Assembly (NCBI GenBank): GCA_947095535.1
Contig: OX352774.1
Span: forward strand, 109,557,996-109,621,995
DNA from: Poecilobothrus nobilitatus
Lineage: Eukaryota; Arthropoda; Insecta; Diptera; Dolichopodidae
DNA length: 64,000 nucleotides
Direction: 5' to 3'
Positions within the stretch are counted from its first letter, which is position 1. The number at the start of each line of letters is the position of its first letter. A program made the position numbers and the translations under genes. The notes beneath the pieces are model-generated. The model made no database searches. It had not been told where the DNA came from and saw nothing but the letters and a program-made list of their open reading frames with translations. Positions 23,247 to 35,320 of this stretch are shown piece after piece.

Positions 23247-24450
23247 TATACCCGTATGAACTATGTTCAAGGGTATAATAAATTTGCCATTACGTTTGTG
23301 ACACCTTAAAGGAGTCGAGCTAGATATAGTGTCAAAGGTATGGATCGGCTCAGAATCGATTCTGAGTCGATTAAACCATGTACGTCCGTCCGTTCGTCCG
23401 TCCGCACGATAACTCAAAAAATATAGGAGCTAGGAAGCTGAAATTTTTTTTACGTCATTTTTGCAAAATTGTTAGTTTTGCTATTTAAATCCAACATTTT
23501 CGGTCGGCGGGTTCGAGTAGCTGCCATACAACTTCTATCTTTATATAGAAAAACCTCAGTATCTATCCAAGCTAGGTATCTGAAATTTTGCAAATGATGA
23601 TCAAGTTTTTTGGCAACAACTTCTGTAAAATTTGGTTGTGGTGGTGCGACGGGTTCGGGTAGCTACCATACAACTTATCCGTTTAAATGACAATAAGTCA
23701 GTGTCTATTGAAGCTAGGAATCTGAAATTTAGTAAAGAGGAACCTGAAATTTAGTAAAGAGGTGTCGAGTTACAGGCCAACAACTTTTGTAAAATTTGGT
23801 TGGTCTAGAGCAGCCGGTTCAGGCTTCTTGCACCTCTTGGAACTTAATGAAGCTAGGCGTCTGAAATCTTGCAAATGATGATCAAGTTTTATGGCAACAA
23901 CTTCTGTAAAATTTGGTTGTGATGATATGACAGGTTCGGATAGTTGCCATACAACTTCTCTTTTTAAATGAAAATAACTCAGTGTCCGTCCGCACAATAA
24001 CTCAAAAAATAAAGGAGCTAGAAGGCTGAAATTTTTTTTACGTCACTTTTATTTAACTCCAGCATTTTCGGCCGCCGGGTTGGAGTAACTGCCATACAAC
24101 TTCTTTCTTTAAATGGAAATAACGCAGTGTCTATTCAATCTAGGTATATGAAATTTTGCAAATGATGATCCAGTTTTATGGCAACAACTTCTGTAAAATT
24201 TGGTTGTGATGATATGACAGGTTCGGATAGTTGCCATACAACTTCTCTTTTTAAATGAAAATAACTCAGTGTCTATTAAAGCTAGCTATCTAAAAATTAG
24301 TGAAAAAGTGTCGAGTTGCATGCCAAAAACTTTTGTAAAATTTGATTGGTCTAAAGTAGCCGGTTCAGGCTTCTTGAATTTCTTGGAATTTGATGAAGCT
24401 AAAATATTACAATCCTGATGATGTCTAATTAAGATGAATCTATAGTCGAA
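23247..24450 (-). mobile_element. Family C INE-1-like element, copy 1
   Basis: Begins with TATACCCGTATGAACTATG and GGGTATAATAAATTTGCC (terminal TATACCC...GGGTATA hairpin, 23247-23277), then AGGTATGGATCGGCTCAGAA, CCATGTACGTCCGTCC, GATAACTCAAAAAATATAGG and several rounds of an internal repeat holding GGTTCGGATAGTTGCCATAC. It is inverted relative to 38548-40443. The left end is lost against the word array at 24455. From memory of the family, Drosophila INE-1/DINE-1 has the same TATACCC...CATGTCCGTC layout and is a non-autonomous Helitron-like element. The minus frames at 23217-23417 and 23770-23997 are repeat readings. Confidence 0.75.
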
Positions 24451-24454
24451 CAAG

Positions 24455-24655
24455 GGTTGGGTACGAATGCTCGTTTTTTAAAATCTCGTTTCTTAAAATC
24501 CTCGTTTTATTAAAATCTCGTTTTATCAAAATCTCGTTTTAACAAAATCTCGTTTTATCAAAATCTCGTTTTATCAAAATTTCGTTTTTTAAAATTTCGT
24601 TTTTTAAAATCACGTTTTATCAAAATCTCGTTTGTTAAAATCACGGTTTTTTTTC
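24455..24655 (+). repeat. Word array AAAATCTCGTTTTATC, copy 1 (foldback-type end)
   Basis: Starts GGTTGGGTACGAATGCTCG (24457 on) and continues as about eleven imperfect units of 16-17 bp, each a variant of AAAATCTCGTTTTATCA. A second, shorter array with the same start is at 51213-51320. Its build (unique lead, then repeated words) matches the termini of the two foldback-like elements at 26748 and 35125, but no inverted partner is present. The minus frame at 24558-24743 (KRNFKKRNF-type) is this array translated. Confidence 0.7.
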
Positions 24656-24839
24656 TTATTATGAATGAAAAAAATTTTGAAAAAAAATGTTGAATGTAAA
24701 AAATGTTGAAAAAGAAAATGTCCAAAAAAAAATGCTGAAACAAAAATATGGACTTAAAATATTCTTTTTTTAAATTTTATTCCTTAATAAATTTTATTCC
24801 TTAAACGTTGTAAGCATGTATGCATATGAATAGTGATTT

Positions 24840-25440
24840 TTCAAGGAATGAGGGCTACCGTCTTCAAACCCCCGTTAATAAAATTATTGAAACCTTGATT
24901 TTGAATCCAACTATAAAATCCATCCTATTTCGATATCTCACATATACATAATATATGACTACATATTCTGTAAAAGCCTTAAAACTCTGATTTTGAATCC
25001 AACCCTAAAATCCCTCCTAATTCTAAATCTCATGTATACATTATATATATAAATATTCTGGAAAAAGGGGCAATCCTAATTTTGAATTCAACTTTAAAAT
25101 CTCTCCTATAGTTCTAAATCTCATACATACATATATATAGAAATATTCTGGAAAAGGGGACAACCCTGTTTTTGAATCCAACTCTAAAATCACAACTAAT
25201 GGTATATATCAAGGATAAGAGGCTCTCCTACAAATGTATTAAATTTTGACATTTCCCTATGAAAAATAGTAAAATATGTAAAAATTTCGATATTTTTATC
25301 TGAAAAAAATTAATTTTGAATGAATAGCGGCTGCCGACCTCAAACTCCCGCTAATAAAATTATTGAAACTTTCATTTTGTATCCAACTCTAAAATAAATA
25401 CTAATATTATGCCAATGCTTACAACCATTCTCACAATAGT
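24840..25440. repeat. Family G tandem repeat, about 90-bp units
   Basis: TTGAATCCAA or TTGAATTCA occurs at 24901, 24993, 25082 and 25172. Each unit continues with CTAAAATCCCTCCTAATTC, CTCATACATACATATATA and ATATTCTGGAAAA(G)GGG. The lead-in AGGGCTACCGTCTTCAAACC...CCGTTAATAAAATTATTGAA returns at 25325-25370 (GCGGCTGCCGACCTCAAACT), so the whole block starts a second round. A related block is at 61805-62040. Confidence 0.75.
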
Positions 25441-26739
25441 ATTGAATTTCCGCATTTCTCTATGAAAATAGTAAATTTTGTAAAAATGTTTACTTTTTAT
25501 GTGAAGAAAATCAATTTTGAGAATAATATTGAAAATTTCTAAAATTTAATAATTACATTAAACTTTTTATAATAATTATTTTCATGTGTTTTATTTTTTT
25601 TTTTACATAAAAAATGTTTCTATTTTTTAAATTTTGTTCAATTTAGACGAAAAATAAAAGTATATAATAATAATAAATTAAAAACAATAATTAATAATAA
25701 AAAATTGATAAAAAATAGTGAAACAAAAACAAGGGTTTTAATTTTTTTTAGAATTTAAAAATAAAAAATAATTTTTTAAGAATATTTTATTTTAAAAATT
25801 TATATAAAGTTAAAATATTTTTTGTTTTGAATTTCTCTAATTTGTTTTAAAAATATTTTTTTTTTTATTTTACTTTAATTTGCTTTTTCTAGAATATATT
25901 TATTAAAGTTAAAAAAGTATCTATTAATTAAAAGAACTATATGAAAATAAAATAAAAAAACCAATTAAAACAAAGTACATATATATATATATGCATATAT
26001 ACATATATATATCGTATATTATTATAAATATTTTTTTAAATTATAAAAGATTTTAAAAAAGATAATGTTTCAAATGGTTATATATATATATATATATAAT
26101 ATTATTTTTATTATATTAAAAATCCTTTTTAAAAAACATTAAAATATCCTTAAGCTTTAAACAACATCATTACACAAATCCCATATATTCATTTAAATTG
26201 GTAAACATTTAGAGGGTTATTATTTACATTTAAATAGAATAAAAGTAATAATGTACATATTATTATATAATACTACTAGGAAATGGTTTTACCACTTAAT
26301 TATTATCCTAATAAAACTTTATATATATATATTAATATATATATATATATTTTTATTCAAAATTTAAAAAAGAAATATGAAAAAATTTGAAGTGCTAAAA
26401 GCAAAACTGCTTAAGAAGATTTCCCAAAATCTAAAAGATTTTTTTTTTTTTTTTAATTTTTTATGTACCCTAAATGTTACAATATGAAACCCATATAATT
26501 ATTCTTTTAATTAAATTTTACAAAAATTTCATACAAAATTTTTATTTGAATTTAAAAATTGGAATTAAATAATTCTAAGAACTAACATAGCGGTTAGACA
26601 TGATCTTTTTATTCCTTTTTTTACATGCTTCAAGTGTCAATATAAATTTTTCTATTTTTCTACGACTTTTGTTCCACTTTTTTTGACATTTCTTTTATAC
26701 ATGTTTTTTAACATTTTCAGTTGTCATTAAATACGGTGA
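25441..26739. other. Extremely A+T-rich stretch with AT microsatellites
   Basis: (AT)n runs at about 25979-26010, 26080-26099 and 26318-26351, plus a T16 run near 26440. The three AT blocks within 400 bp could open easily or fold. No gene seen. Confidence 0.6.
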
Positions 26740-26747
26740 AACTTGGA

Positions 26748-27481
26748 GAGAGCACCCCAGTTGGCTTAAACTCATTTCTGAAAAAGACATTTGGCATAAA
26801 CCCCATTGTCATAAAAAGACTTTTAGCATAAAGCCAGTTATCATAAAAAGATATTTAGCAAAATTCCATTTATACTAATTGAACACTTCGCATAAAAATA
26901 TTGTTGCTAAATGGGACATTTGCCATAGATTTTTTATATAGATGATATTTTTATTATTGGTTACGTATAATAAGGTTTGTAGTGTTGGTCATTATGATGA
27001 TGATGGTGATAATGATACTTGTAATTTTGTATTTTATAATTTAGATATAAAACTAAGAAAGCTGAGGTTTAAAATTTTTAAGGGAAAGTTAATTATTTTT
27101 CATATAAAAATCTGACCAAAATTTATATATAAGTATCGATTTTATTTTTGATTACAAAATATGGGTTTCAAAAATTGGTTTAGCGGAGGTTTGTTGGCGG
27201 TAGCCCCCAATATTTTAAATGCTTTGCTGTTGAAATATCTTTGCACAATTTTAAACCAACCTTATTACGTAAATAACAATAAAATATCATCTACAAAAAA
27301 ATTATGCCAAATGTCCTATTTGCTAAAAAAATTTTATGCAAAGTGTCCAATTAGTATAAATGGAATGTTGCTAAATGTCTTTTTATGCTAACTGATTTTA
27401 TGCTAAGAGTCTTTTTACGCCGACTGGGTTTATGCCAAAAGTCTTTTTAAGAAATGAGTTTATACTAACTGCCATAGACCC
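26748..27481. mobile_element. Foldback-like element 2, 734 bp, 8-bp target duplication
   Basis: AACTTGGA flanks the element at 26740-26747 and 27482-27489. Inside, inverted repeats of about 195 bp (26748-26945 and 27288-27481) pair in order: TTAAACTCATTTCT / AGAAATGAGTTTATA, TTGGCATAAACCC / GGGTTTATGCCAA, TTTAGCATAAA / TTTATGCTAA, and CATTTATACTAATTG / CAATTAGTATAAATG. The arms are built of repeated 'AAAAAGAC...TTAGCATAAA' words about 30 bp apart. The 340-bp centre has no gene; the plus frame at 27161-27391 runs from centre into right arm. Long, modular inverted repeats are the mark of foldback (FB) transposons. The superfamily is unassigned. Confidence 0.85.
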
Positions 27482-27489
27482 AACTTGGA

Positions 27490-27889
27490 AACTTTTTTTG
27501 AAGTTCTGAACTATTCGTTTTAAAAATAAAAATTTTTTATTATGGTCAGATACAAAAATTAAGTGGTAATCAAAATTTTACAAAATAAAAAATATTTTTC
27601 AAATAAAGTTAAATAAACGCTTAAAAAAATTGGATTTCTCTAATTTTTTAGTCTATTTTTTAAACGCTTCAACAAAGTTTACATTCCTGTATTTTTAAAA
27701 AAGTTAAACGCAAGGAAATTAAGGAAAAGAAAAGAAACATTGACGCCTAACCACCGGCTAAGATATATCAAAGAAAATTTTCTCAATAAATATTATTATT
27801 ATGTTATTTTCATTAGTTTTTCAATCTTATAAATTGTTTAGTATTCTTTTCTTTTTGAGTGGTGTTACTTTATTCAGTTTTCATAAATC
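27490..27889. other. A+T-rich DNA, no gene seen
   Basis: Flank of the foldback element. A short G+C-richer piece (TTGACGCCTAACCACCGGCT) near 27740-27760 is not explained. Confidence 0.5.
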
Positions 27890-28440
27890 CTGTTAAGTGT
27901 TTCTTTACTCCATTTGTTTGAAATTTTTGTTTACAAAACTTATGCAACGTTTAACAACTTTTTTTATGTAGCAGCACCTAATATGGAACTACACCTTCTC
28001 AAAGTTGGGAAAAATCATATTCTCAATTTCAATATATATTTAAGCAGTATTGCAACGGCAGAAATTTTTTAAGCTACAAAAATAAATGTAAAAAGTACAT
28101 AATATTTCGCTTTTTAATATTTAAATTTACCATTACGTAAAACAATCTTTTGTATGATTATGGTTCTTTCGTATCTCCAAAACACTTTTAATTTAGAATC
28201 TTTCAGAGAAGGAAACGTCTTTGAAAATTATTATAAGTTAAAAAATGTCTGTCTTACTCTCATTTTAAGGACTAATAGGGGTCACAAATTGAAAATTTAC
28301 TGTTTTTACACACCTGTAACTTGGAGATCAAAGGAAATTTGTCGTAACTAAGCTATAAAAATTAAGGCTCCAAAATTATATTTTTACATGGTGTTAATGG
28401 TTTTTTCTTGATTATTTATGGTGTCTTTAAAACACTTACC
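27890..28440 (-). repeat. Family E fragment, diverged
   Basis: TTTACAAAACTTATGCAACG, CACCTAATATGGAACTACAC, ATTTACCATTACGTAAAACA, CTGTTTTTACACACCTGTAA and TTTTTACATGGTGTTAATGG are in the order of 20840-21420. The plus frame at 28154-28351 is this repeat. Confidence 0.65.
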
Positions 28441-29563
28441 ACTTAGCACTTAATATAAAAATACTTCCATTGGAAAATCATTAGTAATTATGATTAAATT
28501 ACTTTTTAGCAAAATAAAATAAACACTGGTAAATAAATATTTTTTTTTTTTGAGAATCCTAAATATTATAATATTGCAGTAGATAATAAGGAAATGTTGT
28601 TTTTGATATCCAAACTTAATTTTTAATTATTATTAAAATATGGTAAAACAAAAGAACAAAAAACGTACACATTGAATCTCTCTTAATATTATCTAAATAA
28701 ACTTTCTGTACAACTTTTGGGTTCTTTAATCCACAAACTGTACAAATAAAAAGTAAAACTTAACTTCTTAATTTTTTTTTTTGATTGTCACTTAACGCAA
28801 TGGGCAAATAAATTTTTTTGTTTTCTAATCTGTTTTTTTAATGTTCTTTTGATTTTTATATAAGTTTTGAAATTTTCTTTAAAAAGTTATACTTAATGAC
28901 AAACAAAAAAATCATTTCAAATCTGTTAATAAAGTTTTATCTATAGTTTTAAACGTAAAAATTAAATTAAAGTTAATTATTTCAAGAAAAATCTTATTAA
29001 AACTATATAGAAAAGTTTTCTTATTAATGAAAGAAGTTTTTGTTATTCACGTAATCATTTTTCAACTTAGTTTCTAAATTATATTAAAAATTTATTGATA
29101 AATTTATGACACCTATTTATTATCACTTTCAAGAGATTACAATTAACTTTTAATGATTTTAATGAAATGACGTATCAGAACGAAGTCACCGAACAGAATA
29201 TGATTTTAAAATATCCCTTAAAGTTTATAACAGATAATATTTAAATATAAAAATAGTAGGAATTTATTTACAGAATTGTTAATATAATCTTGCTAAAAAT
29301 CAATAAAAAAAATTAACATATTAAATAAAATGGAGCTGGTTTTAAGTTTATTGATTTATTTATATACTGTTTAACCAACAGTTTTCTAAGAAAACATATA
29401 TCGTTTTTCCTAGCCTATATGCTTCGCTTTTGTTTATTACCCTATAGTCAATTCAATAATTCATTTATCTTTTAAGCGATTTTTCACTTGTATAGGACAT
29501 AAAGAAGTACTTATCAGTAAAATCACTTAAGTTATTATTTTATAGGTGCTTTTAAGATTTCTT
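28441..29563. other. A+T-rich DNA, no gene seen
   Basis: Poly-T runs and short A+T words only. Confidence 0.5.
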
Positions 29564-29667
29564 AAGGGGAAATAAATCTTACGACGTGTGTGATTCGAAC
29601 CCACACTGCCTCGGTGTTTACAGCATATTTTTATACTCTCTTACCCACTAAGCTACCGAGGCCCCTT
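29564..29667 (-). mobile_element. tRNA-derived SINE, family 1, copy c (head only)
   Basis: Minus strand: GGGGCCTCGGTAGCTTAGTG, GTGGGTAAGAGAGTATAAAA and GTGTGGGTTCGAATCACACA. The A and B boxes are present with one base lost in the T stem. The body after TCGTAAGATTTATTTCCCC is missing, so this copy is truncated at its 3' side. Confidence 0.75.
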
Positions 29668-29949
29668 AAATAATAATATTACTAATCTTTAACTCAATTC
29701 GAAATTTATTTTTATTATATTTGTGATCGTAATTAACCTTTAAATCAATTGAAATTATCTGATTTTATAATTTATTCAAAAGTACATTATCGATTTTAGA
29801 CTTTAAATTCTGCTGGGATACTTAAACTTTGTTAACTGATTAATAAGAAAATCTATAGGGAGTGTTCTATTTATAAGGCAGAAATAAAATATTGAGAAGA
29901 ATAAGTAGATGTTTACGTTTGCAAAAACGAACACAAGTAAATGTAAAAA

Positions 29950-31530
29950 AAAACGAGGAAGAATACAGTTGACTTTGTCAACTCTTAGATACCCGTACGA
30001 ACCGTTAGTATGTTCACAGTCACTCTGCCTACAATATTATTTTTTTAATATTTTAGTATTTTAAAATAATTTGGGTGAATTTTATAATTTCTAGAACTTA
30101 TGGGTTGTACATATATTCAAACTATATGTTTATATGTACATTCTTCTAAAGCAGATTCTAACCTTCCACATAACGATTATCAATCCAAAACTTTTTCAAA
30201 TATTCTATAGTAACATTTAATACTAAGCGGTAAATGTATATTAAATTTACTTAGTACAAAATAGTAAATATAATTTTAAATATTATATTATATTATATTT
30301 AAATATTCCATTGACAGAATAATTTCTTATAAGTACAATAAAATACATATATGTATGTAAATACGGCGCTATATAATATACATCTATACTCTTATCATTC
30401 ATTCACTAGTGACATATACGATATGTAAATAAACATGATATTATATAAGTATGTATATATGTCAATATCATATAAATAATAATAAAAATTCTTCAAGCAA
30501 CCGTTATGTTGTTTATTTATTTACATTTTTTTATACTACGCATTATATCCTCAACAATTTCAAATTATCGAGTAAAACAAAATGGAAAAAATTCGTTTTA
30601 AAGGAATTTGTTAGAAAATTTGAAAAAATCAACTAACACTTTCGTCAATTATAAAGTAACCCTATATTATTAAAAAAAGTTGTTAACAGAAATAAGAGTA
30701 TAATGTTAAAGCTTTAATTTTTGTGTATTAATTCAAAAAAATTTTAACAGGTGTTCAAGTTACAGGTGTTTAAAAATAGGAAATTTTCAGTTTTTGACCC
30801 CTTACAGCTCCTAAACGGGGGGTGATACAAAAAAAATTTCTGAAATGACTCATACTAATTTTCAAAGATCTAACTTTTGTCAAAATTTCAAGTTTCCAAC
30901 TTAAACCGTTTAGAAGATAGAAGGGTTGAAGGATTTTGCAAAATTTGAGTTTCACATAACGGTAAATTAAGACACCGTATGCCACAAATATATATTTATT
31001 GTATATATACTTTTAAAGCTAATAAAAGTAGTAGTCGTTTGGCGTTTTCAAAATGAAGATATACCTTATACAACTTGTGCTATAACAATTTAAATATAGA
31101 GCTTTTTTGAACCTTTGGAGAGCTGTAGCTCCGTAACGGGTGGGGCTACAAAAAAAAGTTATTAAAAATAAAATTAATATTTTTGTGGGATCTATCAGCA
31201 GTTAAAATTTCATAGCTCTATTTCAAAAAAAATGTCGGGATCTAAAAGTTAGGTGTTCGAGAGCTACCCTAAGGCTTGGTGCAAACTCAACCAAAAAAAA
31301 TAGGGAACCTACAAATTACTCCCAGAATATTTTGTGTAAATTTCAAGATTCTAGCTTTCTTAGTTTTTGAGTTAGCGTGCTGACGGACGGACGGACGGAC
31401 ATGGCTCAAAAGTCTTAGAATTTTTTTCTGATCCGATCCATACCTTTGAAGGTATATCTAGCTCGCTTATTTCGAGGTGTTACAAACGGAGGAGTAATTT
31501 TATTATACCCGATCCTATCGTACGGGTATA
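29950..31530 (+). mobile_element. Family A INE-1-like element, copy 1 (complete, 1581 bp)
   Basis: Left end AAAACGAGGAAGAATACAG, then the hairpin AGTTGAC-TTT-GTCAACT and GATACCCGTACGAACCG. The middle holds family E-like text (TTTTTGACCCCTTACAGCTC, GAGCTGTAGCTCCGTAACGG), then GCTGACGGACGGACGGACGG, CTGATCCGATCCATACCTTT and the right-end hairpin TATACCCG...CGGGTATA (31504-31530). No target duplication is seen, as expected for Helitron-like elements. This copy keeps the site that is interrupted in copy 2 (31168|31169). It carries no protein gene; the minus frame at 30770-30985 is its centre. Confidence 0.85.
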
Positions 31531-31749
31531 AAAACTTTTGTTTTCGGAAAACTTGCTTTTGTAAATCGATACTATTGTATATTTTATACAATATGTAATT
31601 CGATGTATTTTGTATATATAATCTGAGTTGGTCAAAAGTTTATTGCACCAAAATATTACAAGGATATGCCCTCAAATTTCCATATATAAAATACTACGTA
31701 CATAATACTACAAAAATCGGCATTTTATTAAATTTTTTTTATTGTTTTA

Positions 31750-32625
31750 AGAAGAAGTGCATTAATTACTTTTACACGTCAATAACCAAACTATTACTAA
31801 AGTTGTCTCCACAAAAGATCTAGGGATACTCTTTGATAGCAAGCTTTCATTTCACCTTAATTATACTGATATACTGAATAAAGTCTACACTCTACACTGG
31901 GCAAGAAATGATACCTATTTATTAATATCTCTTTTTACTCGTTTGGTTAGATTTAACTTGGAATAGACTTCCCAGGTATAAAGCCCATTTTATAATATTC
32001 ATATAAATAGAATCGAATAAGTTAAACAAAAAAATTCTTAGATTTCCTTTACACTTTCTTGCATGAGAAGATCCTTTAAGACTACCGCCATATATGAACA
32101 TAGACAAAAATTTATTACACCTTCATACCCTTGATAAACGTCATAAAGTAGCAGATAAAGTGTTCTTAACCGAATGAATTACAGATAATATTTTATCTTC
32201 ATATTCTAGATTAAGATCTGTAAATATGTTTAACTTGCATTTTCGTAGAACTAATTATGGCAAACATGAACCTATACATAGGATATTGTCTCTTTGTTAC
32301 ATATATAAACCCCATATTAACCTCCTACTAACAACAGGAGTTAGTATTAACCTATTATAACCTATCCTATTAACAACCTCCTACATAACAGTCACTTAAA
32401 AGTTATGAACATTTGTGTGAATGAAGTTATTGAATAACCCTTGACCTGAGGATTCTTAATTGAATTTATTTTTTTGTAATTTATAGTTTGATTTTTATTT
32501 TAATTAAATATAAATTGTAATTTTTTTTTTCAAGTATTTTTTAGATTAAGTATTTTTATTGTAACTTGTTTGATTTAAGCTCGTATTAAATAAATAATTT
32601 AATAAAAATAAATAAAACAAAATGA
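31750..32625 (+). pseudogene. Jockey-type LINE, reverse transcriptase 3' end, decayed
   Basis: Translation in the frame of 31800 gives KVVSTKDLGILFDSKLSF, then LFTRLVRFNLE, and NIHINRIE. In a shifted frame come FLA(stop)EDPLRLPPY, TLDKRHKVADKVFL and RRTNYGKHEPIHRIL. This is the order of the C-terminal part of Jockey-clade reverse transcriptases (VKDLG.xFDS, the INRIE-VQ-FLRF block, LPPY, the RTNYG-EP block). At least five in-frame stops and one frameshift kill it. The 5' part of ORF2 and ORF1 are absent, a typical 5' truncation. A short 3' untranslated region ends in AAATAAATAATTTAATAAAA, a tail of simple A-rich repeats, near 32590-32625. The minus frame at 31922-32107 is its shadow. Confidence 0.85.
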
Positions 32626-35115
32626 AAACAAGCCCTAACTCCCTAACGAACAAAATCACTTTTGAATCAATGCAATTTGCAAAAGAATCATACTCAGAAA
32701 ATTCATTATTATATTTTCATTTTCTCTTATTTACTAAAATTTGAAATTTCGATTCTCCTTATATAACGTTTAAAATAACCATTCACAAACTTAACACATG
32801 ATATCAGTGATGAACTGTGGAAGGTATAATGCAGCAATACATGTTATAATGCAGTAACACTCTCTTTATTTATGTTTATATATAAAACAAAATTTATTTA
32901 GAAAAGATTTTCAAATTTTCTCTTTCTTATTTATTATCTTTACTTCTCTTTTTTTTCTCCCTTTTTATATTTTTTAAACTTTTTCTCTCTGTTTATTTTT
33001 TAAATGCATCTGTTTTCATTTTTCTATATTTTTACATTTTCAAATTTTCAATTTTATATATTATTACTTCTAGTTAGTTGACAGACAAGCGTATTTAAAT
33101 AAAGTCGAAAACCTTAATGTTCGCGGGCCAGAAAACAAATTATATTCGAAATATTATTTAAAACTAACAGCAAGAATTTATATGGTGGTGGAAATTTCCT
33201 TTCTTTTTTCCGGGTATTGAACAGAAAATTTGTTTACTTTTCATTAAATAATAAATGTGGAAACTTTAAATTTTTTTTTTTGTTACTTTTAAATACTTCT
33301 AAAAATTTTTTTTAAATTTTTTAAATTTTTCGAACATAAATTTGCTTTTAATTACTTAAAAACTTTTTAAGGATCAGCTCTTCTTGTAATCCTTTAAAAA
33401 TAATTTGTGTAAAATTTTTGCGCCATTTTTTTTAAAGTTAAAATTGTTGTTATTAAAATAATTAAATTCGTTCAAAGATTTCTATAGATTTTTAAATAAT
33501 GAATATTAAGTATTTTATTAAAAAAAAAATTATTAATTATTATGTAAGAAAATGAAAAGAAAAAAAATTAAAAAAAAAAAAAAATGAATCATTAATATTA
33601 ATGTGAGAAAAAGTGCTGATGTTTTAAATTTGCCACCATCCATTCAAATATTTTTGAAATGAAAGAGAAAAGAAAAAAAAAACAAAACAAGAGATAAAAG
33701 TGATAATTTTGAAATTTTTTGAAATGTATATTAGAAAATGAAAAATTACAATATTTATAACCTAAAGAAAGATATTATTTAAAAATTTTCAAATATATTT
33801 TATGTCATACATAAATCTTGTAAAAAGAAAGTGTTAAAATTAAATAAATATAAAAATATATGTATGTTAATTTGTATCTGTAGTTTCTTTTTTACTTTAA
33901 AGGATTACCATTTAATATTAATAAATTTAAGGTAAGACAATTAAAAAGTTTTATTAATATAATTTTTATTTAAATAATTATTTAAATAATTATGTAGAAC
34001 TATTTTAGTTTATTATTTTCTTAAAATTTTGACATAATCTTTATCAAGAATGGGAAATTGTTATTGAAGAAAGCTATTGAATAAATTTTGCAATTTCTGT
34101 TTTTTCAAATCATATTTTACACACCAGTTTGAAATGTTTAACTTTAAAAATTATGACTATATACTAGATATTAGATCTATCTAGTTCTTAACTACAGTAG
34201 TTGATTTTTTTATTGATCAGGTCATTAGGGTACGTTCAAAACTTAATATCAGCCATAGTTTCCCTAGATTTATACTATGATATATAATACCACTCTAGAA
34301 AAAGAAGTTTCTCGGAGGAAGTTTCTTAGATTCACGTCAGACAGTTCATTTAAATTTTGCAAAAATAAACTACCAAGATATTTTCGACTTTTCATTGATA
34401 GACTATAGGACAAGTGCAGAAAAAATGCCCTACGCTCTATTTCGCGTCATTTCCTCTGCAAAATCGACATTTAACCGACATTTTAAAAACCACAGAACCT
34501 AAATTTTATCTCTCCCTTAGCTTTGTGTACTGGCTTTCATCAAATATAACTAAATTACTCAATCTATTTTAGAACTACTTGAATTAGTAAAATCCACCAT
34601 TTTGCAATATTATGTTGAACATGTTACAGTATTTTTATGGGCATTCCTAGTTTTCACATAAGAATTTCTTTTTGAATAAACTTGTTTCTCATAAAAAAAT
34701 TTGGTGAAATTCGTTCAAATTTGATTGTTGAATAATGGATGACTAAATAATATAATAAATACGATCCAAAATCTGTTCCAAAAATATTTCATTATTTCTT
34801 AATGGAGTATGTGAAGTAACTAAGAATTAAGATCAAGTTATTTATTGAGAATATTAAAGTTAAACCAAAAATTTTCCCTTCTTCATTTTAAAATTATATA
34901 TAATTACCGTAACATTGTGCAAGAAAATACTTCACTTTAATATTTTAACTTCTTACTTTATTTATAATATATATAAATAAAAAAAAAAAAAACACAATAA
35001 GTAAATTCATAAGTAAAGATGAATTTATAGAAAATATAATATTTATAAGCTGATGTTAAAAGATAAATATTCGCTGAAAATGCTTCTATTTAAAATGCAT
35101 TTGTTATATATTTAT
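32626..35115. other. A+T-rich DNA, no gene recognised
   Basis: A G+C-richer patch at 33118-33135 (TGTTCGCGGGCCAGAAAAC) and another at 34415-34460 (GCCCTACGCTCTATTTCGCG) are unexplained. A short plus-strand open frame at about 34279-34405 contains RRKFLRFTSDSSFKF but is too short to judge. Poly-A runs near 33565 and 34980. Confidence 0.45.
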
Positions 35116-35320
35116 GTTTATGAAGGCTCCGCATAAGTTCGAACGTCATAAGTTCGAAGAAAAAAACGACATAAGTTCGACAAATTAAAAATGTTCTGTC
35201 AAACTTATGAGGCGTCATTAGTTCGAAAAAAATATTAATATTAAAAACGACATAAGTTCGAAAAAAAAAAAACAAATTTATGGATATAAAGAAGGTTTAT
35301 TTATAATATTTTTATTTCTG

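Noticed and set aside
24558..24743. Minus frame with repeated KKRNF phrases
   Set aside because: Translation of the 16-17-bp word array, not a repeat protein.
34279..34405. Short plus-strand frame containing RRKFLRFTSDSSFKF
   Set aside because: Only about 40 codons, no homology recognised, and surrounded by stops; not enough to call an exon.
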